Below, in pieces: positions 12,469-25,557 of a DNA stretch of 59,464 nucleotides. Source of the DNA: Tubiluchus corallicola (lineage: Eukaryota > Priapulida > Priapulimorpha > Priapulimorphida > Tubiluchidae); the NCBI GenBank assembly GCA_030141605.1, contig JAQGDQ010000281.1, forward strand, positions 244,001 to 303,464, given 5' to 3'. Within the stretch, counting starts at the first letter, position 1. Every line of letters starts with the position of its first letter. The position numbers were made by a program, and so were the translations under genes. Below the pieces are notes generated by a model. It did not search any database. It saw only the letters and a program-made list of their open reading frames with translations, and was not told the origin of the DNA.

Positions 12469-14796
12469 TTATGTGCATTTATTGCACATAAAAATTGGCG
12501 AAGAACATCTGAAGCCATATATTTGTTTCATAACAGGTAAGAAGTTGTGTGAAATGAAGCCTATATGAAACCAATTCCTAGAACATCAGCTTGAAGACAT
12601 GTTTGAGACCATTTACAGAGACACGTGAAAACGTACAAGACTTTGAGAACAAGCATTATGTAAACGTCTGAAGCATGTGCTTACGAAATCTTATGATGAA
12701 CTGTAATGAGGTGTGTGAAGACGCTTACGAAAAGGTTTTAAGAGCCGCGTGGAATACTTATGAAACCGTGTATTTTTGTGAGGATGTATACATTTTGGAG
12801 CTATAGGAACTATAGCACCTTTAGGGAAAGCCCAACACTGTTTGGTCTACGTGATGCATTGCTGAAACGTGAAACGTGAAAATGTTATAAAAGGTTTTGT
12901 ATTTGCGGATGCATAAGTTTACTGTCTCAACGTCTGGTGTGGTTGGTGTCATTCTACAAAAATTCACCATGAACTAGGCTTGAGATCACGATAGCTGATC
13001 GCATTATCAGCATGTTATCTAATTATGATCACCAAAGGAACAAGCTAGCAAACATAAAATGCAATAATAGTTAGAGCCTCTTCTAACCATAAAAGTATTG
13101 GGCGTTGAAAGAGCCAGACATGTCTTCAAAAACGTATTACGATAACTCGTTTTGGCTAAGATAGATCAGAACCTTTTAAATTTTTTATTTGCAGCACAAC
13201 TAGGTTATGCTGTCATAGAAATTGCTGACTATTTGGTTTGTCATTATTTCGGAAAATGTGGAAGCCATGAAAACGCGGCTTGAAAGGTAAACGACATGAA
13301 AGCTTGTAAATGCGTTGTTAAGATATCATAAATACATAAATTAGCTGATATGCGAATTTGAGTAAAGCTTTACTATTTTTAGAGTCTCGTTTATAACCAC
13401 TGCTTTGAATCAAAGTAAGTTGATTTTGGCTTATCAATCACCATATCCATTCTTTTAATAAGTATGTTGATATAAGGTTTTGTTTGCCTACCTAGCTCCA
13501 TGTCGGCATGCATAGCTGCTTGGTTAGTTACTTGTGTAAGCATACCCATCTGTCTGCTCAGTGCTCATCTACTTTTATATAAGGCAATTGTGACTTATTC
13601 GACTTATTGCGTAAAAGAGACAATATTCATTTTTAGCACAGTTTTTGGTTTTGATAAATGTTCTAGGGCCTGCGTGCATATCATATCTTGTGCAGAGTAG
13701 GTACCAAAGTAAAATTAGCACTTTCATATTTTTGCTAACTAAAGTCTCCATTCAAGAATAGAAAAGTAATGACATAATGATAAATTAGTCAGACGGTCAA
13801 ACTTCAACGTGGATGAGGCCCAAACTGTAGTTGTTAATCAGATCTCTGTATTTTACATTGCCGCTTGTTTATTGTTTTAATTATTGTTTGTATGTAATTT
13901 CTTTTTTGTGTTTAGCGAACTTGCAAATTTGTGTATTTTGTATCACGAGGTTGTAGGGTGCAACTGAGAAACCTGTTTTGTCGTCTTAAACATTTAGTAA
14001 TAATTCAATGGTGTAATAATAATGTAAAGACAGTACTTTGTCTAGACTATAGTGCAGCAAAATTCAAAATCGAAAATAGGGTGCAAATCAGTACTCGAAT
14101 TGTAAAATTTTAATAAGGCATATTGTATAATGCAGAGCCCGGCAATCGAGTTTAGAGGGTCTGGGGAGTGCTGTGCATTTTAGTGCATTTGAAAGCATTT
14201 TAGATCCACATGGAAGCACCCTTAGATACTTAGATATTTTTACTTATTTTATTCTTATTCTGATTACAATTTCTTGGTCAAGAAATATAATAACCCTTTG
14301 TTATACTAACCTAAAAATTTTAAATTCTGACAAGAGCTTGTCTTTGTGAGTAACTCATTTACCATTTTCGTTTCGTAGCCAATTTGTAACTTCTTTCCTT
14401 ACTGCCCTGCAACTGTTACGTGTATCGTCGATATACAGGGAATGCGCGCACCCTGAACTCCATCATTGGGTACTAATTGCACTGAACTTTTCAGGATTTT
14501 TCGCATTTGTTACATTTCTCTAGCCATTTTTCTTGTAGTGAAAGAACTTGCTGCAAAAGTATAATCACTTGTACAGTTGTATTTCTTGTGCTATTTGTCA
14601 TTATACATGACGTAAATGAGCCCACGACGTGTCACTAGCGCATTAATATTGATATCAGTGGCTCCCAAAGGATGGGCGTTACATACATTGTGACAATAAG
14701 CCATTGGGCATTAAACGGAGAATCTGTAAAATTAGTTTTCGAACATTGCATGTGATATAAATCGGCTGCGTGTTGCAAAGGATATCAGCAAAAGAT
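12469..14796. other. Non-coding stretch
   Basis: No gene recognised. A donor-like AACAG|GTAAGA occurs near 12534-12540, but no matching protein-like exon is visible. Confidence 0.4.
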
Positions 14797-14863
14797 GGCG
14801 GTGGTGGTCGTCGTGATGGTGGTGGTGGCGGCGGTGATAGTAGTAGTAGTAGTAGTAGTAGTA
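14797..14863. repeat. GGT/GGC then TAG trinucleotide array
   Basis: A GGT/GGC/CGT-type imperfect array is followed by about nine TAG repeats. Confidence 0.9.
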
Positions 14864-16096
14864 TTGAGTATCAATGAAGCATTTGGGTATTTTTTCTTGC
14901 TAAAATCTACTTATTAAAAAATCAGCTTATACCCCTGGTAGCATTATATTTCCTCATTACTGTGGAAACTTTGCCCTTCAAGACAGCTATATGTAGCTAT
15001 TATGTGGCAAGGAAATACTAGACACCAGCCGTCAAATACTATCTCCAAATAACTAGATATTATTACGAGGGAACAATGAGCTATATATACTGTGAAATAA
15101 CTCTGTAATGCAGTATCACCCGTCTACCATAGTTGTGTTACAATTCTTCCTTAATTTCATTTATTAAAGAAATTTTTCAATGTTGTTTTAGTTATTACTG
15201 CTGCAGTGTTGACTTAATAATGACTTAATAGTAGATTCTTCCATTTCTTCTTTGTCTTCTGCTCCTTTTATCTACCAGAATCTAAAATTTCTAATTTGTT
15301 TTGATTTATTTAACAATTACTTATTAGTATTTTCTGTCACTACTTATTGGTGCACGAATTAGAAAAAGACAATAAGCCTCAATTAATAGTCCATAAACTA
15401 CTAGATGACAAGGCGCTAATCTTCATTTATATTGCTGGACCAGATAATTGCACTGTATCACTTTCAACAGTTTTATCAAGAGACACTCAAAACAGTTTCG
15501 TGATTACTGACAAAAGTGTAAATGCGATGTTCAAATGTTGTCTCGGCGGCTTAATTCAAGAAGCTTATTCTAAATTCGTGCAAAATTTACGCAATCGATT
15601 GTAATGCCGTTTTGAACTTACGAAGGTAGTCATCAGGCTTCTTTGATTACTTGTGTCTTCAAATGTTTTTGTAAGTCCTGCATTGCGTCACAGAATCCCA
15701 GATACGGGCGGCTTCATGAAGGTGGTTTAAGAAACCGCAGTCATTCAAAGTTTCGATGTTTGATTGTGTAGCTAGTACGGTTACATTTTTAGCGAATGGT
15801 GCCTGGGTTGTATAATTATTTTGATCTTTGCACAAAGATTACGTGAGATCAAGATGTAATCCTGCCTCAAAGCAACTTGGCCGATTGGTTTTACTGAAAT
15901 CAAAATTCAGTTGAGACAAAAACTGCATGAACAAACAGCGAATCAACTGATAAGTGTGAGATTTTCTGTCATTTGTCAGGCAGAGCAAGATTTTCGCTTT
16001 TGTCCACAGAGATTACTCTGATTCACGTCATTTTTCACAGTGTTTGTGGTTATCGATGTCGCTCTTATTTGGCTCCTTGTTGTCGTTGTCGACTAC
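14864..16096. other. Non-coding, with one unexplained open frame
   Basis: A plus-strand frame at 15314-15604 is open for 96 codons and has balanced composition. It lacks an ATG start, obvious splice sites or any family resemblance. It could be an old exon or chance. Nothing else was recognised. Confidence 0.25.
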
Positions 16097-16131
16097 GTCA
16101 TCATCGTCATCGTCATCATCATCATCATCGA
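16097..16131. repeat. CAT/CGT trinucleotide array
   Basis: Short imperfect array of CAT and CGT triplets. Confidence 0.85.
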
Positions 16132-17439
16132 CAGTGCTGCCTCACCAGTTCATCACAGAGCAGCAAAATAGCGGCAACAGCAACAGCTTTGAGTAACAAC
16201 AGTGCTACAACGTTCATGGTTGTCACGAGTGCTAAAAACTACTTTTCTCAGCACTAGTCTTGTGATTGTTATCGTTAGTTAACATTGTAAATTCATAAAT
16301 GAAAGATTCTTACGCGTTGATGACTATGAATTTATACTATACTGACTGTTTAACGAATTATTACAGTTACCGCCAAAGAATAGAGAATACGTTTTCGTTT
16401 GATGCCCTTTTCGTTTAAACAGGTTTTTAACTTTTAAAACCTGTTTTTTCAGTTTTCAGAACAATTAGCACGGCGCACATAAGTTATTTCAGAATGTACA
16501 AGCAGCTGATAGAAAATCATCAAAAAAAAAAACTTCGTAGAATGGGGTTACTTGACTACATAAGACAGCAGGATTACATAAGACAAAATTGGAGATAACG
16601 TTAAAAGTTACTCACAGTTCTGACTCATAAAATTCCTGCTGATTCAATATAACTTGCTGAGATAAAGCAGATTTAAAATATTGATGCTCGTGCGCCGACA
16701 TTACAAATAACAGAAAAGAAAAAGAAATCAACTAATAGCTGTGGTTGACGATTCTTTTACAAAACGGAAGCCTCCTTTTAGCCTTTATTCTTTTACTTTT
16801 AGAGACATCATTGCAGAAGTTAATCTGTGGATGCTGCTCTTATCAAAAAACCGGATGAGAAATTTCTTCTAATGAAGAGAATCTGCTGGGGTAACGGAAA
16901 CCGAACTTGGTGTACACATCACTGGTGTATTTTTTTGTATTTTTATCTGTACTCTTGATTTCGAGCAGAACACAATATATATCATGGCGGGGGCTTTGGG
17001 TGCTTATGGTCTACTGTGCAGATCCAAAAACTTTTGACAGGAATCAAAAGCCAAAATGTGCAGCCATTAAACATGAACCTATTAGTTACTTGACAGCTTG
17101 TGAAAAATGAGTTGAATCATATCGGTACCCCAAAGGAAAGACCACAAAAGAAGAGCACATACACCAATTGCCACGTAGCAATTTATGTTCTCATGGGCTT
17201 TGCGTTGTTATGTTATGACAGGTTTGTTTTTAGCGACACACAATTACTGTCGTTGTACCAAATTTGTTTTTGGTGTTTTAGTAACATGCAGTTCTGTCTT
17301 TATAAAAAACTATTTGTGATTTGTTAGCAAACAGCAGCCAAAATCTCCAAATTACATACATAAAATTGTCAACAAAGGAAGACTGATGAATATGTTTCTT
17401 TTATCACATTCTTAATCCTCATCGTCGTGACGTTACTGT
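16132..17439. other. Non-coding stretch, nothing recognised
   Basis: Several short frames occur here, but none has a protein-like pattern. Confidence 0.4.
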
Positions 17440-17546
17440 CTCTTATTTCATACACGTTTCCTTCATATATCTCTACCCTTTCACACGTTTCTTTTTTCTT
17501 TACTTTCTTCTCTCTTTTCCGTCTCTTTTCTCTCTCTCACCCTCAT

Positions 17547-17639
<93 letters not shown>

Positions 17640-17660
17640 TTCTTCGTTTTCTTCGTTTTC
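17440..17660. repeat. Polypyrimidine tract with (TC)n core
   Basis: A strongly pyrimidine-rich top strand has an almost pure TC dinucleotide array at about 17546-17634. The minus strand shows a spurious Arg/Glu frame. Confidence 0.95.
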
Positions 17661-18429
17661 CAGCACTTCCATTAAAGCCTTAGTTAGCAAACAGAAAAAT
17701 CTATAGCGGATTTCCTGTGTCCCTCAACACCAGGCAGAACGGAAATTAAAATTAATCAATTATTTTGAACTTGGGTCTCCGAGGCCTTTGAAGTTTTACC
17801 AGAATGATTTGGGGTAACTAATTACATGAAATGCTGCTGGAGAGTTTCCGAATAGGAGTGCGTTTACATTCATCTGGTTCGTTGACAACAATGATTACTT
17901 ACAACTCTACACTAACCCATAAATTTCGCAAAAGCATTATAGCAGTATAACGTACGACTATTTGTTTGGTTGTCCGTTTCCTTGTCCCAGCCTGCTTAAT
18001 GTGGCACATAATATGGTAGTTCGCCGCTCAGAAATAGAACACAGTAGAAAATCTGTAGAACCAAAGGAACATGCTTGGAATCTTGCAGAAATGTTAAAAA
18101 ACTAAGGATTAGACAATTGTGTAACATAGCAGGCACTGCACAGAAAGGTTTCCAAATCTCAACTACATAAACTGAGAACGTGTACTTAGTGGGAACCTCT
18201 TTGCTACTGTTGCACATTTGTTGGTTGGCTGCTCTTGTAATCGACGCAGTACATTCTTATGCTATAATGTTATTTTGGCAAAGGCGTATTCTATCTGCAC
18301 AGCGGAGAAGCAGCCAAATGGCAGTTGCCCAGTTCAGAAATTTGCAGCTATGTAGAATACTTCGAATATTTTGGGTGTGTAGTAGTATTTGGGTGTAAAA
18401 GCAACGGCGACTAAAGCCACATTAGAATA

Positions 18430-18975
18430 GCCATTGCGGTCAATTTGACCTTTCGCGATAATTAAATATTTTTCATAAAAACAAATTTGAGTTCTCCGGC
18501 TTGCTAGCTGGTGACTTTTAATGATTTTAGTATCATATAGTTATTACACAATTTGGACCACATTCATGTTTACTCAGCCAAAATTTTACACCTAGAACTG
18601 CCAACGCGGTCAAATTGAACTTTAAAAATTTTTGTTTCATTAGGATGACCATGCCACTCTTACTCTCAATACTCAATTCAGGTAATTCTGACAAAAAACA
18701 TTAATAACAACCATGCGTAATCAGACTAGGCCTGCATTACGAGTGTTTTAGTATGAGCATTGAGTAGGTTATCGGCTATAATTAATGGCTAGTATTGATC
18801 AAAGAAAAAGTAAATGCAGAAACATTTCGGAAAACTGCTGCAGAATCTTTCAGTGAAAAGCCCCATGAAAAAGATTGCTGTCTCGATGACCTGTTTAACC
18901 TGTTTTTAAACCAATTTTTACTTTTGCGACGGGTCTAGAAATGACTCTGCGTCCGGCGGTCTGAGTGTTAATGAA
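18430..18975. mobile_element. Possible decayed piggyBac-like MITE
   Basis: Two similar blocks, ATTGCGGTCAATTTGACC near 18433 and CCTAGAACTGCCAACGCGG near 18591, precede an imperfectly complementary end, TCCGGCGGTCTGAGTGTTAA, ending near 18972. The CCTAGA start and the TTAA next to the right end recall piggyBac termini. The match is loose and no complete terminal repeat pair was found. Confidence 0.25.
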
Positions 18976-19245
18976 AAGGGTAAACCACTTACAAGTAACT
19001 GGTTAGTAATTGGCGTTGTAGAGGCGACTGGTAGCTGACTTACGTGACGCAGGTGCATCTGGGGCCAGAAAAAATAAAACTGCTAGGAAAATGTCAATCT
19101 AGTTCTGGTTCTTACACTACGAACTGATAGCAGAATTAGCACTAATAATTCTGAAAATAATTGAGAGTTAATTACAGAAAGAACACACTAGCTACCCTGC
19201 TTCGATCATTTTAGAAAAATTGTAGACCGGATAGCCGAGAAACAG

Positions 19246-19375
19246 TAATGATATTGACATGACGACGACAAGGATGATGATGTTGATGATGAAGAAGAAT
19301 AAATAGAAAAATATGATGATGATGGTAATGAAGATTGTGACGACGGTGATGACGATGATACTGACGATGATGCTA
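19246..19375. repeat. GAT/GAC trinucleotide-rich array
   Basis: Imperfect GAT, GAC and GAA triplets. The minus strand reads as a spurious Ile/Val frame. Confidence 0.85.
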
Positions 19376-20250
19376 ATATATATCACATTTATTCACATTT
19401 TGTTCACACATAATGTTGCAATAATAGGGTAAGTAGTGCTATTTACATAGGCATGTTTATTATGTTGTTAATAGCGATAAAACATTTCATTTATATCTTT
19501 AACTGCGAAACCTTCAATTACATATTTATTATGCAAAGCCCATAATATAATGTAGGTTATTATGTAAACAGGTTTATAACTTTAAGTACAGTAGTGGTAA
19601 ATGTATACCCTAATACGGTTTCTGCCTAGAATGCTTATACTAGTGTTGCTATTTAACATAGCCAATGAGCAGCGTACTGAATTAACAGGCACATTTATGT
19701 TGTAATAGAGCTTTAAAATGCGCTTATGGAAAAGCATATCTAGAGGTACGTATCAGCAATACACAATGTCATGCTGGACAAAAGATGGTGTGAAAAAAGA
19801 ATGCTGTTCTATCAGTCATTTTCTGCTCTTTTTCAACTGTATAAAACGTTATAAAGCAATTTAGGCTTGTGCCGTTTTATGGTAAATTTTATCACGCCGG
19901 AATTGTCAACATTGTTCCTCTGTGAGAACGGCATATTAAATCAGCTGATCATTAATTTATTCCCCTTATTAAACTGGCGGTGGTCTTTGATGCGTGTGCT
20001 GAAAAATCATTAAAGCTGCTAATCTGACACTCAAATTGTGACCACTGAAACTTTTTCGACTCAAAAGCGATTATGTCAGTACATGCAGAATTATATTTCA
20101 AGGACCCATATTTCAATTTAAATCCGTAACGTCATTGTTGAGCTCAAGGAGGCAGGCAATAGCATACAAATGCACATAATGTCTAGTTTGAAGCCAGTTG
20201 TGCTTTTATTACCCAAGGAGTGTCATCACAGGACTACTCCATCGTCATTT
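19376..20250. other. Non-coding stretch, nothing recognised
   Basis: AT-rich sequence without a recognisable gene or repeat. Confidence 0.4.
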
Positions 20251-20502
20251 CCGGACAAAGCACGCCTCCCTGGTTAAGCCTCACAAGCTCTTGCTAACCG
20301 ACAGCCGCTACCGTACAGAATAACTATAAACATACCGGAAAAACACGATTTGTCACTTGTTCCAGAAAATTCAAAATGTATCGCTGTTATACTTACCTGA
20401 CTATACCTGTCTTACCTGACTACAAGAAATAAAAGTATTTGATAATTTTGATCAAAGATATGTGCGTGATATAAAGATGTTACGTGAAAGATTTAAACAG
20501 TG
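20251..20502 (+). repeat. Dispersed repeat family R2, copy A (MITE-free)
   Basis: Aligns in the same orientation with 26098-26552. Shared landmarks are GCCTCACAA, CTTGCT, GACAGC, ACTTRTTCCAGAAAA, CCTGACTA, and a closing ATATGTGCRTGATAT block. Where copy B carries a 178-base MITE, this copy has a single AGAATAACT (TAA at 20321-20323), so it preserves the empty target site. Confidence 0.7.
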
Positions 20503-20506
20503 TTAC

Positions 20507-20560
20507 CTGATAACCATGCTGATCCTCAATGAAAAAGTTTACCGCCTCAGGAACTTGTTG
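20507..20560 (-). other. Possible short exon, weak
   Basis: On the minus strand a short open stretch reads VPEAVNFFIEDQHGYQ and ends CAG|GTAACA. A moderate acceptor (TTTTTCAACAAG) lies in front. It looks protein-like but is only about 18 codons long, and the plus strand is also open. I cannot tie it to a gene. Confidence 0.2.
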
Positions 20561-20889
20561 AAAAAGTAAAATTATAGATACTTTTAATTACATCTGCAAT
20601 AAAATAAATTATTTTTCCGTGTCTTGTTCTCAAAGTTCAGTAAGAAAATTAAAATTTTGTTGTGCAACCTGATAACATCAATGAAAATCTTGCTTAATGG
20701 TAAATCAAATCTGAATTTTAGCTACTGAGATATTTGAGTTATATGTACTTATCGGTACAAAAATACTTGCAAAATACTTATGACTGAGCTAATCTGAAAG
20801 ACTCAAGAAAGCACTAACACGTAAGCTGCCCTCGCTAAACTTTGTGAATATAATAACATAGAGGTCCTACCAACTATAAATTTTAATAA

Positions 20890-20948
20890 ATGCTGTTTTG
20901 TCCTGTATAGTAGCATAGTATTATATACTATACAGAACAAAACAGCAT
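20890..20948. repeat. Hairpin-forming inverted repeat
   Basis: The outer arms (20890-20911 and 20927-20948, near-complementary over about 21 bases with one mismatch) start ATGCTGTTTTGT and end ACAAAACAGCAT. They could fold into a long hairpin. It may be a very short palindromic MITE. No duplicated flank is evident. Confidence 0.7.
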
Positions 20949-22218
20949 GGTTAACCTCCTGGTGTACACGTGCAGAGCAGAAGCCGGTATAATAATCTAT
21001 ATTGTTGCTTGTAGAATAACGCCAAATTTCAAATTTGAAAAAAATAGAAATCTAACTACCTTGGAGAAAACAGGATGGTTTTTGTTAACTTTTAAAGGGT
21101 TCAGTTTTCGTGAAGTCTTCTACATGTCTGATCTATCGCTAACATTACAATCCTTTTTGTCTAAAATAAAAATAATCTAATCATGTATACACAGTTTACA
21201 CACACTTTTGCGGTATATTTGGTATGCTTAAGTATATTGGGCAAGCGCATTTATCGTACAGTTTTTGAGTAAATTTCTGATGTAGTGGAGTAGCCAGTTA
21301 AAGTCCAGCTGGTGGATTGACCTTTCTGGATCCCTCTTACGACTGCGTGGGACAATTTTGAGGGGTCACAAACATAGTGCTGTCCGAACAAAATTAGGCA
21401 TTATTTGTTGTACATGTATTATACACCAGTAAAAAATCAAATAAAAGCAATATCATTAACAAACCATTATTACGCCTTCAGTTGAGCTTGAACTTCGCAT
21501 TCCGGATTTTATAAAAGTCATATTGACATTGTTTTGAAACAAAATTTGTTAGAAACCGTTGTATAATAATATTAATAGGTACTACACACTGATGAATAAT
21601 TTTAAAATTAATAAATGGTGCTCGTTAATGAATTAAATTAATTATTTTTCTCGGTCTCAGGATTGTCAGGTGCGCTTTCATATTGTTACTTTAACCCCGA
21701 AACTTTATTGTTATGAATTAGAATAATATCATTTTAGGCACAGAAGTTACACAAATTTACGAAGATGCGCCCGTCTAAAGAAGAAAATCTATCAGTATTA
21801 CTGCCTTGCTCAACATGAGTTATTGCCATATTTAAATTTTATCTCACGTAATTTCCTTGCATTTGCCTAAGAATAAATAGCAGGGATATAATCATATAAT
21901 CCGAAGAGAATTTGGTTGCGCGGCAGGGCATATATTATTTTAATAAAATGACATTGATTGATACTATGCAACTGTCAAGAACTTTTAATAAAGAATTGGA
22001 ATTAACCGTGACGAGGTCGAAAGCTGATTAACTGACAATTATATTGTTGCGAACACATTATCATCGCACACTTTCTGACTTGCTTCAAAGTTTTGAGGGA
22101 ATTTTACAGGGCTTCACTGTATTTATGTGTATTCCAGCAGCTCCACACATCTTTCGCCAGCTCCTCCTTAGTGGCTTCCTGAAGTTTACACAACATCCAT
22201 TAGACTTTATACGTCTTC
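20949..22218. other. Non-coding stretch, nothing recognised
   Basis: No gene, RNA or repeat recognised. Confidence 0.4.
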
Positions 22219-22809
22219 ACACATCCCAGGACCGGATTAACCCATAAGCAGATTAAGCACGTGATCAGGGCTCCAAGGCTCAGGGGGCACCAAACTCGCA
22301 AAAAAATTAAAAAACAGGTAAAATTTTAATAAAGTATGTTAAGGACCATAAAAGTTTTTCACAGTTTAAAATGTGAGGAAGAGAGAACGAGGCACTTTGC
22401 TAGGTTGTTTTTCATATCATTACATAGCACGATAGTAGGGTCTTCACCTTTTATCACTATGTTTTACCTACTGTCATGGCAAGTTGGTAACCACAACATC
22501 TGCATCAGCCATTAGCTAAGGTCCTGGAGCAGGAAGTTTTACGATCAATGGCTGATTTTAACTGACTGCAGTGGGGTCATTTTGCTATTGCGATCATAAC
22601 TTCTTTTTTTGTCTTATTTAATTAAATTTCATTTTGAAGTCAGAATTTAAGAGCTATGAATCTTATACAGTGCAATGGAGTGTGTTTTATATGTTACATA
22701 TAATTAGTATCAGATAATACGTATGTTTTGAGCTGCGCAGACAGCCGGGGCACCAGGTGCTGGCTGTGCTTAAGGCACCAACACACCTTAATCCGGCCCT
22801 GACACATCC
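22219..22809. mobile_element. hAT-type non-autonomous transposon with 8-bp TSD
   Basis: The element spans 22227-22801 (575 bases). Its ends are CAGGACCGGATTAA at left and TTAATCCGGCCCTG at right, which are inverted copies with one mismatch in 14. It is flanked on both sides by the identical octamer ACACATCC (22219-22226 and 22802-22809). An 8-base target duplication and CAGG..CCTG termini are the signature of the hAT superfamily. No transposase frame is present inside, so it depends on an autonomous relative. The perfect duplication suggests a fairly recent insertion. Confidence 0.92.
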
Positions 22810-23163
22810 CATAGCTCCAGATGATCAAAAGCATTGCAAGGTTTGCTGTGAAGATGTGTTTGTGTGAGGTTATCTGCAGCAAAATCACAGGAAGACGTTT
22901 GAAAGCGAAAAAAAAAGAAAATTAAGAAGATACGTAAAGTCACGAAAAAAGTTCCGCGGAGCCGCAGAAAGACGTGTCAAATCGTAGAAAAGTCTGCGGA
23001 ATATTAAAAAAAATACGAAGAGCTACAAAAAGTGTGACATTATGGAATGCCGTGCAAAAAGTTCGAAGGCTAGGAAGAAGATCAAATGTTACATAACATT
23101 GCATTGCTTTGCATTTCATCACATTACATTGTACTCTACTACATTATATTACATTATTTCATA

Positions 23164-24349
23164 TATAGAGTGTGTTAAAAGTTACTGTACACTTTAACTT
23201 TTAAGTTTCTTTTAAAACTTTTCTCCAATCTCGACAAGCTATGATATGAAACAAAAGTTTTGAAAATTATTTTTTTAATTATTTAAATTTTGTTTGGGGC
23301 TCCGTTAAGGTGGCAACGGTAGTAACACTAGAAATGAGGTGCAAAATTTCAACTTGGCAAGAGTTCCATCCTAACTTAAGAGCAGCAGAGATTCAGAACA
23401 GCATATAGACCGCACCATGCTCGCACTATTTGTAATGTAGTTTTTCAACAAGATTTACCTTCCCTAACTGCTCACGACCTGCGAGAGACTGTCTCAAAGC
23501 AAGATACGCGACGTGTCAACAGACTGTTTTCTGTGACTCATCATTTTTTCCCAAGGCTTTATCAGGCAAAAATATGCAAAAAGACTAAGACACTTATTGT
23601 AATTCGGCATAGCAATTAGATAGTGTTGCGCAATTACTTAAGCAGAAATGTTTACTGATCTTGTAAGTGCATGTGTTAAAGGACAAGAAAAGGGGTACCT
23701 AAAGTGAGTTACAGAAAAATCGCCTTAAGAAATTGTATTACTTTTAAGCAATTTTATGCGCATATCGTGCTCGCGTTGAAAGGATTTTTTTGTTTGTTTT
23801 CATTTTACATTTTAAAATTCCCGCGACACTGTTTTGACGGCACCATTATATGACGTCACTTACGCAAACGTAAATCAGAGGAAGAAAAGTACATGTCAAA
23901 AAGTCTACGTCCCAAAAAGCTTTCTATGCAAACTTATATTGCTTAGCATTTTATTTACCTGCTTGAAAGATTTATGTAACTAGAAAATGAAATTATTAAT
24001 TATTTAAAATGCTTTCACCAACAGGTAAAATGTCGCTCCCTTCAGGGTGCACCACTCACTAACCAAAAACGTATTTTTAATCTTATTGACAAGATACAGT
24101 AATTTCAAATTTTACTTAGTTGGTGACGTATGAGCTACGAATGCTCTGATTATTTTTCGAAACTTTACAGAATGTTATTTAAATTTGTTTCGAATGACTT
24201 ATCCTCAAAATGGTGAGTCTAATGGTCGTCACGGGAGTTCAAATTTACATGTTTTAGTATATCTGAACGTATCTTCAAATATTTTGCTTAGTTTGTTAAA
24301 AAATATAAAGACTAAAATTTGTATAGTGACTTCTGAGACACCCTGTATA
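23164..24349. mobile_element. Mariner-like DNA transposon remnant
   Basis: The left end (TATAGAGTGTGTTAAAAG onward, 23164-23192) is about 75 per cent complementary to the right end (GTATAGTGACTTCTGAGACA and CCCTGTATA, 24321-24349). The rightmost part gives the TACAGGGTGTC-type terminus common in IS630/Tc1/mariner elements. The length of about 1.2 kb fits a mariner. The interior is full of stops and shows no clear transposase motif. A copy of dispersed repeat R1 (23878-24170) lies inside it. Confidence 0.5.
23878..24170 (+). repeat. Dispersed repeat family R1, copy B
   Basis: Homologous to 2809-3100 in the same orientation. It sits inside the mariner-like remnant, so it is either a later insertion or part of that element shared by another copy. 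Confidence 0.7.
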
Positions 24350-25019
24350 TCCGAATATACAATTTTTCGTTTAATGGCATTACAGCACATGGCATGTTAT
24401 GTTTAATGCCTCATAATAGCCAAGTTAAGCCAAGTTATTTAACGCTATAGAACGCACTTGAAGTATTATAACGCTGCATTTCGTTATAGTGGTGTAACAT
24501 TGACCCATTATGACACTGTTACGTAGCGTTTTTATAGGTAAACTCACTACTCGGTCTCCTCGCTCAGGCCAATGATTATTCTAAACGCATGATGTTCTAG
24601 CTAAGCGAATGAAATTGGTGAAGCAATTCAAAATCTGCATAATATTATAGACTGATAATATTGCATCAACGCTAATAATGTTATACAATCTCACTGCAAC
24701 ATCGCTTACTGAGTTATTAGACAACCGTTTCTTGTCCTTTGCATCTTAATTTTAACTCTGTTACATTGTGGAACGATTAATTGAGCGTAAAAATGGGCCG
24801 GCAAGATGATAACGCGCTCCTATCAAATTTATCCTGTATTTTTCAAACAATTTCATTTCTCAGTCGTGACGTTAAGGGACAATTTTGTTTAGCGTGGCGG
24901 TAATAAAGAATATTTAAGTTGAATTTATTATGCTGAAATTACTGTAATTATAGTCATGAACTTAGACGTAAAGTTCAGCTTTGAGATTCGTTATTGGGTA
25001 GTTAGGCACGCGACAAACT

Positions 25020-25490
25020 TTGCGAGATGAGTTAAGGTCTTCTTGTGGTTGTTGTAGCAGATATTGATATTGCATTTGCCTTTGCTGTTGAGCCGCTGTA
25101 GGTAACGATGTTGGTGCTACCCTGATGCTATAGTTCTTCTTTTTGGAGTTAATGCTGTTGCTGCCGTCGTTGTCGTTATCGTTGTCGTGTTGTTGTTGAC
25201 ATTGCTGTTGCCGCTGCTGCTGTTGTTACTGTTGCTTTTGTAGTTTTGTTGTTGTCGCTGTTGTTGCCATTGCTGTTCTTGCTGCCAGCTGCTTGTTATC
25301 ACTATGTTGCTGCTGTTGTTGCTGTTATTGCTGCTGCTGCTGCTGTTGCTGTTGCTGTTGTAGTGTTGACATCGTCGCTGTTGTCGGTGCTGCAGCCAAT
25401 TGATTATCACAGGGCCTAGTCGTTGTCATTGTCATTATCAACGCTGTCCTCATCTTGTTGTTTCTGGTATCACTGCTGTAGCAATTCCTG
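25020..25490. repeat. GTT/GCT-rich trinucleotide region
   Basis: About 470 bases of imperfect GTT, GCT and GTC triplets. The minus strand gives Asn/Ser/Gln-rich frames. Purity varies and no coding context is visible, so I treat it as expanded simple sequence. Confidence 0.85.
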
Positions 25491-25497
25491 TTGATAA

Positions 25498-25557
25498 TGA
25501 CAACGACGACGACGGCGATGATGAGGACGACGACTATGATGACGGCGATGAAGATTA
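25498..25557. repeat. GAC/GAT trinucleotide array
   Basis: A short imperfect array directly following the GTT/GCT block, with the opposite purine bias. Confidence 0.8.

Noticed and set aside
15314-15604. 96-codon open frame with balanced composition
   Set aside because: No ATG at its start, no splice sites recognised and no family resemblance. Kept only as a note.
19041-19055. 15-base minus-strand micro-exon between TTTTTTCTGGCCCCAG and GTAAGT
   Set aside because: Splice signals are good but such a short match can occur by chance, and no neighbouring exons were found.
20391-20420. Two good splice-donor-like sequences on the minus strand
   Set aside because: They fall in dispersed repeat R2, whose other copy has a related sequence, so they reflect the repeat and not a gene.
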